The notes under the pieces: generated by a model
Told to the model about the DNA's origin: nothing
Seen by the model: the letters and a program-made list of their open reading frames with translations, nothing else
Databases searched by the model: none
Source: Bryobacterales bacterium
Lineage (GTDB): Bacteria > Acidobacteriota > Terriglobia > Bryobacterales > Bryobacteraceae
Reading direction: 5' to 3'
NCBI GenBank assembly: GCA_003166875.1
Contig: PMUN01000296.1
Coordinates: 1 to 41,654, forward strand
DNA length: 41,654 bases
In this document: piece by piece, positions 37,642-41,654 of the stretch
Layout of the letters: each line of letters opens with the position of its first letter
Numbering within the stretch: position 1 is the first letter of the stretch
Position numbers and translations under genes: made by a program

Positions 37642-39388
37642 TGTGGTCGTCCTCCAAATCCGCCTCGAGCGTAGGCTGCCCGCGCAGGATGCTCTCGAGG
37701 TGCATGGCGCTAAACGACATCTTTGTATTGAAGGCGCCGGTCTTCCAGAGATATTCGAGGCGCTGGTTTTGGCGGGCGTGTGTTCCGATCCGGTTCCGCA
37801 CGTGATACTTCAAGCGGCCGGCTTCATCAAAGATCAGCGCTCCGCCGCCGTAGATGGTGAGGTCCTGATCGCCGGGCATTCCACGCGGTTTTTTGAGCCC
37901 GAACTGGTCCAGATCGCTGGCTTGCAAGCGAACCTGCTGCGAGTAGGTCGCCACGGTTTCGTGCAGCACGAAGCCGTCAGAGCTCACCCGATAACATGGG
38001 TCTACGCTACCCACGTTCGTGTAGGCCCGAGTCTCTACCTTGAGCGCATCCCGGTTCTCCCACAAGAAGCGGAAGATCTCGTCTTTATCGTGCTGCATGG
38101 ACTCAAAGTGAGTGCGGTTGTAGATCAAACCTTTGTTCTCTGTTTCGTTTTCGTCGGGCGATCCCCACAACCCGGGCTCCGGCTGATTCTTGCTTGTGGC
38201 CGCGGGCTGGAATCCGAACGATTTGAATCCGTCAATGAGCGACTTGCGATATCCGTAGCGCGAGTCGTCGCGATGCATTTCGAAGTCGGCGGTCAGCATC
38301 GCGCTCAAGAAATCCCCAAACACGAGGTCCGTGGGCGGACAGTAGTCCAGCGCGCGGATGCACATGTTCAGCAAGTGCTCCGCGGTTTCGATCGCAGCAT
38401 CGACAACGCCCACCCGGCTGACTTTGCCTCGTCCGAGATCTCCGTACAGTACGATTCGGCCTAGCCAAACCTTCAAAAACGTTCCCAGCACCGCGGCCAC
38501 CAGCAGTTCTCCGCGGCGGTGGGACTCCTGATACTCATCCGTATCTTTCAACGCCGGGCTAGGGGCGATGTTGATGGAGCGGCGCAAGGACATTCCACGC
38601 ACGCCGTACATAGCTTCGCCAACCTGGTCCGCGAGCCCCAGGAGCAAGCTGTTCTTCAACGCATCTTCCGTCACGTCCTTCGCGTCGACTAGTTCCTTGC
38701 TCAACGATTTGCCGCGATCCAACCCGACACTCACGATTTCGCGAAGGGAAAGAACCGACAAAAGCGCCACGATATCGCCGAACGCTTCGTGAAATGCGGC
38801 TTGATCCGCAGAAGAAGGACGCAGGTAGCCAGGGCGCAGGCCGTCCACGAGAGCGTGCGTGGTCTCATGCGCGACCACGTCGTGCGAGAGACAAGTGAAC
38901 ACCATTCTCTGGGTATCGGGATAGTAACCAAAGAAGATGGCTCGATCGCCTTGCGAATAGAACGCGTTGAGATCGAGAAACGCGTGAGGAGCAATGGTGA
39001 TCTGATGGCCTGCGAAGCTCCACGGCACGCGGCGGCCCAGCGCGCGCTCAAACCGCGCGAGCACGCTCATCACGATCGCGTAGGTGCTGCGGGCGTGGAA
39101 GGCGCGGTCCGTTTCCGGGTGCGCGACTTTCTTTTCGAGATCCTCGCCGCGGTATGGCGCCGCCTTGTAAAGGACGCGATTCGTCGCGTCGTAATCGACG
39201 ACCTGTACTCGATAGCCGCGCGGCCCGGGCATCAACTGTTCGTTGGGAATCTCGATCACAGCGGTAAGGACTTTGCCGTCGCGATCTTTGATGGTGGGGT
39301 CGAGCGCGATGATCCGGTACTTGCACGTAGGCTGGGGATTCGGAATAATCGCGACGTGTCTCGCCGATTTCGGCAACCTTGTAGCCAT
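37631..39388 (-). CDS. thermolysin-like (gluzincin, HETTH) peptidase
   Basis: Start placed at MATRLPKSARH (SD GGGAGA); VVAHETTHALVDGL with downstream FHEAFGDIVALLS. Confidence 0.8.
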   Translation of the reverse strand: MATRLPKSARHVAIIPNPQPTCKYRIIALDPTIKDRDGKVLTAVIEIPNEQLMPGPRGYRVQVVDYDATNRVLYKAAPYRGEDLEKKVAHPETDRAFHARSTYAIVMSVLARFERALGRRVPWSFAGHQITIAPHAFLDLNAFYSQGDRAIFFGYYPDTQRMVFTCLSHDVVAHETTHALVDGLRPGYLRPSSADQAAFHEAFGDIVALLSVLSLREIVSVGLDRGKSLSKELVDAKDVTEDALKNSLLLGLADQVGEAMYGVRGMSLRRSINIAPSPALKDTDEYQESHRRGELLVAAVLGTFLKVWLGRIVLYGDLGRGKVSRVGVVDAAIETAEHLLNMCIRALDYCPPTDLVFGDFLSAMLTADFEMHRDDSRYGYRKSLIDGFKSFGFQPAATSKNQPEPGLWGSPDENETENKGLIYNRTHFESMQHDKDEIFRFLWENRDALKVETRAYTNVGSVDPCYRVSSDGFVLHETVATYSQQVRLQASDLDQFGLKKPRGMPGDQDLTIYGGGALIFDEAGRLKYHVRNRIGTHARQNQRLEYLWKTGAFNTKMSFSAMHLESILRGQPTLEADLEDDHIGD

Positions 39389-39555
39389 AGTGTTGGTCTC
39401 CCGTGGGCTGTATTTCTCCGGAGACCTCCTCCCTTTTCCCTTTTCCAGGACCTTCTCTAGTGTTAGCGCAATTATAGCGATGAAAGGGACATATTTGTAC
39501 AGGTGTCTTTTAGAAATGAGGTAAACTTCTGGTAGTTCCCTTTCGAACAACTTCC

Positions 39556-40080
39556 ATGGCCGATGAAAACACAACAGCGGAAGATCTGATCGCCGAAATC
39601 AGGGAAGCAGCGAGCGATTTTACGGCAGGGGAGGCGGAGATCTTCGCCCAGGAAGCCAGGCAGGAGGTCGCTCAATACCGGCAGGCCGCTCTGACCTTCG
39701 GGTTTGGAGAGGAAACACGCATACGCGCCGTCGGCCTCGGGCAGACGTTCGTAGTTCCTGAGCCCTATAGATCTCGGGCTGAGGTTTTTCTGGTTTTTGA
39801 GGTCTTTGTGAGATTCTTTATTGACCCGATCCTCGTTGGAGCCTCCTTGCCGGAACTGCTCGGCGAAATCGATCCGGAAGTCGAACGGCTTGAGTTCGTC
39901 GATTCACCGTTCAATTCGGGCCGCGAGACAGGAAATCCGGAACCCCGAATACTTTATCTTGGGGAAACTGGGGAGCTGAGGGCGGGCGCTTCCGGTCTTA
40001 TTGAGATCGCTACCGAATTAGGCCGAGCGCTGTTCGGCGAGGCGTTTCGGGCTGGTGAGTTTTGGGAGACGAACGAGTGA
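39556..40080 (+). CDS. unknown acidic protein (174 aa), partner of downstream nuclease
   Basis: ATG ORF divergent from the peptidase; GTGA overlap with next gene. Confidence 0.65.
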   Translation: MADENTTAEDLIAEIREAASDFTAGEAEIFAQEARQEVAQYRQAALTFGFGEETRIRAVGLGQTFVVPEPYRSRAEVFLVFEVFVRFFIDPILVGASLPELLGEIDPEVERLEFVDSPFNSGRETGNPEPRILYLGETGELRAGASGLIEIATELGRALFGEAFRAGEFWETNE

Positions 40081-40778
40081 GCTCGATTAATCCAGGGTTG
40101 CTCCGCCGTTTCTTCCGAGCGTTTTCCAGGCTGCGGGTTGTCGTACCTACGAGCAAAGGAAACCAGTACGAGTTGTTCACGTTTCTAAATGTGTGCCTGA
40201 CGGCAAAGAGAGCTAGATTGCGCGTTAGCATGACAGGCCACAAAGGAAAGTACGTGGTTCGCTCGTCGCCCGGAAATTTGGGAGGGCCATACGGCTATGC
40301 GATTCTCACTACGCAGAACTCGACGGATTACGAATTGCACAATGGCATAGAGATCGACGGGCAGTCGGGAATGAAACACGAGGCCGACCTCTTGCTGTTA
40401 GGTGCGAGGGGAACGGCGGCTGCGGGTCCTCCGCGATCCGCCCTTCTCACCCAAGACCTCATGTGGGCGGCGGAATGCAAGTTCTACAGTGCATCCAGCC
40501 GGCTGAAGGGGGAGTCACGAAAAGCTGTGGGAGTGACTCTCGACTTTTCCTTGAAGGGACACTCAAGCTGGCGCGCCGGCGTCATGTCGGGATGTCTTCA
40601 TTGCGGAATGGGTTTCGAGGCTTGCTTCGTCACCAACGTGCGTCAGGGTCTGCGGCCTGATATTGAGGACTACCTAGACGCGTACAGAATCAGTCCCCTA
40701 TTCGGAGTTCTTCCAAAACGGAAGAGTTTGAGAGGACTTCACGCACACGCACGGCAGATGTTGTCCAATCTCCCGTAG
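40077..40778 (+). CDS. PD-(D/E)XK nuclease-like protein
   Basis: GTG start at 40077; YELFTFLN ... GQSGMKHEADLLLL ... WAAECKFY pattern (E, D, ExK). Confidence 0.65.
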   Translation: MSSINPGLLRRFFRAFSRLRVVVPTSKGNQYELFTFLNVCLTAKRARLRVSMTGHKGKYVVRSSPGNLGGPYGYAILTTQNSTDYELHNGIEIDGQSGMKHEADLLLLGARGTAAAGPPRSALLTQDLMWAAECKFYSASSRLKGESRKAVGVTLDFSLKGHSSWRAGVMSGCLHCGMGFEACFVTNVRQGLRPDIEDYLDAYRISPLFGVLPKRKSLRGLHAHARQMLSNLP

Positions 40779-40808
40779 AAGCCCAGCTAGCCCCGCCGCA
40801 CGGTGCTG

Positions 40809-41243
40809 CTATATTGAGGCATCAGTCGCGTGCGTGTGCGTTCCTGCCAGGATGAGCTGCGAAGCATCGATTTTCGAAAAACCCGTCAATGTGTAGGCCG
40901 CCGCCTGGTGCAGCAGATACCGCGACGCGCACCAAAGGTCAACAAAGCACAACGCCGCCGTGTGGCCGACGCCATCGTCGATGTAGAGGGCCCGCGCGAA
41001 CAGCGGATGCCCCACGCCTTTGGCGGTTGTTCCCGCCAGACTGTACCCGGCCATGGCGACAAGTTCGCTCGGAGTGATGTCGACCTCCGCCACGCCGCAG
41101 CGGGCCACGCCGGTTCGCGCCGCCGCTCGGGCGGTCCCTGTCTTCACCTGAAATGTGACACGGCGGCGGCTGGACGCGCGTGCAACCATCTTTTCCAGCG
41201 CGCGAAGTTTTTGCGACAGTGTGGTTCGTGAGGGAGCGGGCAT
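40809..41243 (-). pseudogene. neutral ceramidase-like N-terminal fragment
   Basis: AEVDITPSELVAMAGYS, GVGHPLFARALYID, CFVDLWCASRYLLHQAA, LILAGTHTHA then stop after TDASI. Confidence 0.65.
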
Positions 41244-41619
41244 TGTGGTTTGACCTTCGAGCGAGATTTGGTTAACGGGAAATACTTAGCCATGATATCT
41301 AGTAGGCGCCGTTCGCCGGTTTTGGTGCTATGAGTAACCCTCGGGAGGTATTATCGCACCGAAAGTTGGACTCAGCTTTGCACTCGTCCTGATTTATGCG
41401 GGGGGGAATCAGCGATGGTTGTCCCCACCTCGACACTGACCAGCCGCCGGTCCGGCATCAAGTTGACGGAAAACGCCTACTCGTTGAAGTGTATCGATGG
41501 CGCTCGGGTCGGATGGTCAGCCACTCGTACAGAGCTGGCCCCAAAACGGCGTTCGAGTAAAATTGCTAGGCGGCCTCGACCTGAAGCGATGTACATCTCC
41601 TCGAACGCGACTTCCGGCT

Positions 41620-41654
41620 CGCGTGTTCATATTCCGTTGGTCGTAGGTTCAAGT
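41620..41654 (+). tRNA. partial tRNA-like 3' region (T-arm) cut by window end
   Basis: TTCATATTCCGTTGGTCGTAGGTTCAAGT resembles an anticodon-to-T-arm segment; the preceding stem is not canonical. Confidence 0.35.

Noticed and set aside
37607-39460. Plus-strand ORFs 37607-38464 and 38789-39460
   Set aside because: Antisense to the well-supported HETTH protease gene; no recognisable domains.
1-41654. CRISPR arrays, rRNA genes, IS elements with terminal inverted repeats
   Set aside because: No regularly spaced direct repeats of CRISPR type, no rRNA-like conserved segments, and no DDE/HUH transposase ORF seen by eye.

Overview
The window looks like Acidobacteria-type chromosome (TonB/Oar-like receptor, GH127, ECF sigma plus STAS modules; taxonomy is inferred from gene style only), interrupted by several accessory segments. 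From left to right it contains: (1) small hypotheticals, a HEPN-motif protein and a minimal ATP-dependent DNA ligase domain; (2) an ECF-sigma / STAS / STAS / RsbW-type kinase partner-switching module next to a coupled operon of a 9-residue-repeat protein, a giant HExxH+propeller+barrel protein and a PrsW-like intramembrane protease; (3) a tightly overlapping RHH / membrane-anchored beta-rich protein / unknown-protein operon that runs into a serine recombinase lacking its catalytic N-terminus, an HTH partner and a 3' tRNA fragment; (4) a sugar-utilisation cluster (TonB receptor, DUF4965-type glutaminase, GH127); (5) a phage-like element (ParB-N6-methyltransferase fusion, wHTH protein, tandem HTH paralogs, intact serine recombinase); (6) a DUF3489-type protein, cytochrome c/monooxygenase-like protein and carboxylesterase; (7) a locus with a metzincin protease, an MBL-fold hydrolase and a thermolysin-like HETTH protease, divergent from a two-gene unit encoding a PD-(D/E)XK-like nuclease, followed by a truncated ceramidase and a tRNA-like T-arm at the window edge. 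The two strongest leads for something undescribed are the multi-hydrolase/nuclease locus at 35.5-40.8 kb and a dispersed RNA leader element found three times (about 3.5, 10.6 and 30.2 kb). Each leader copy sits directly upstream of a different ORF and can form a hairpin abutting the same Shine-Dalgarno sequence GGAGAAAC; two copies can also form a competing SD-sequestering stem.
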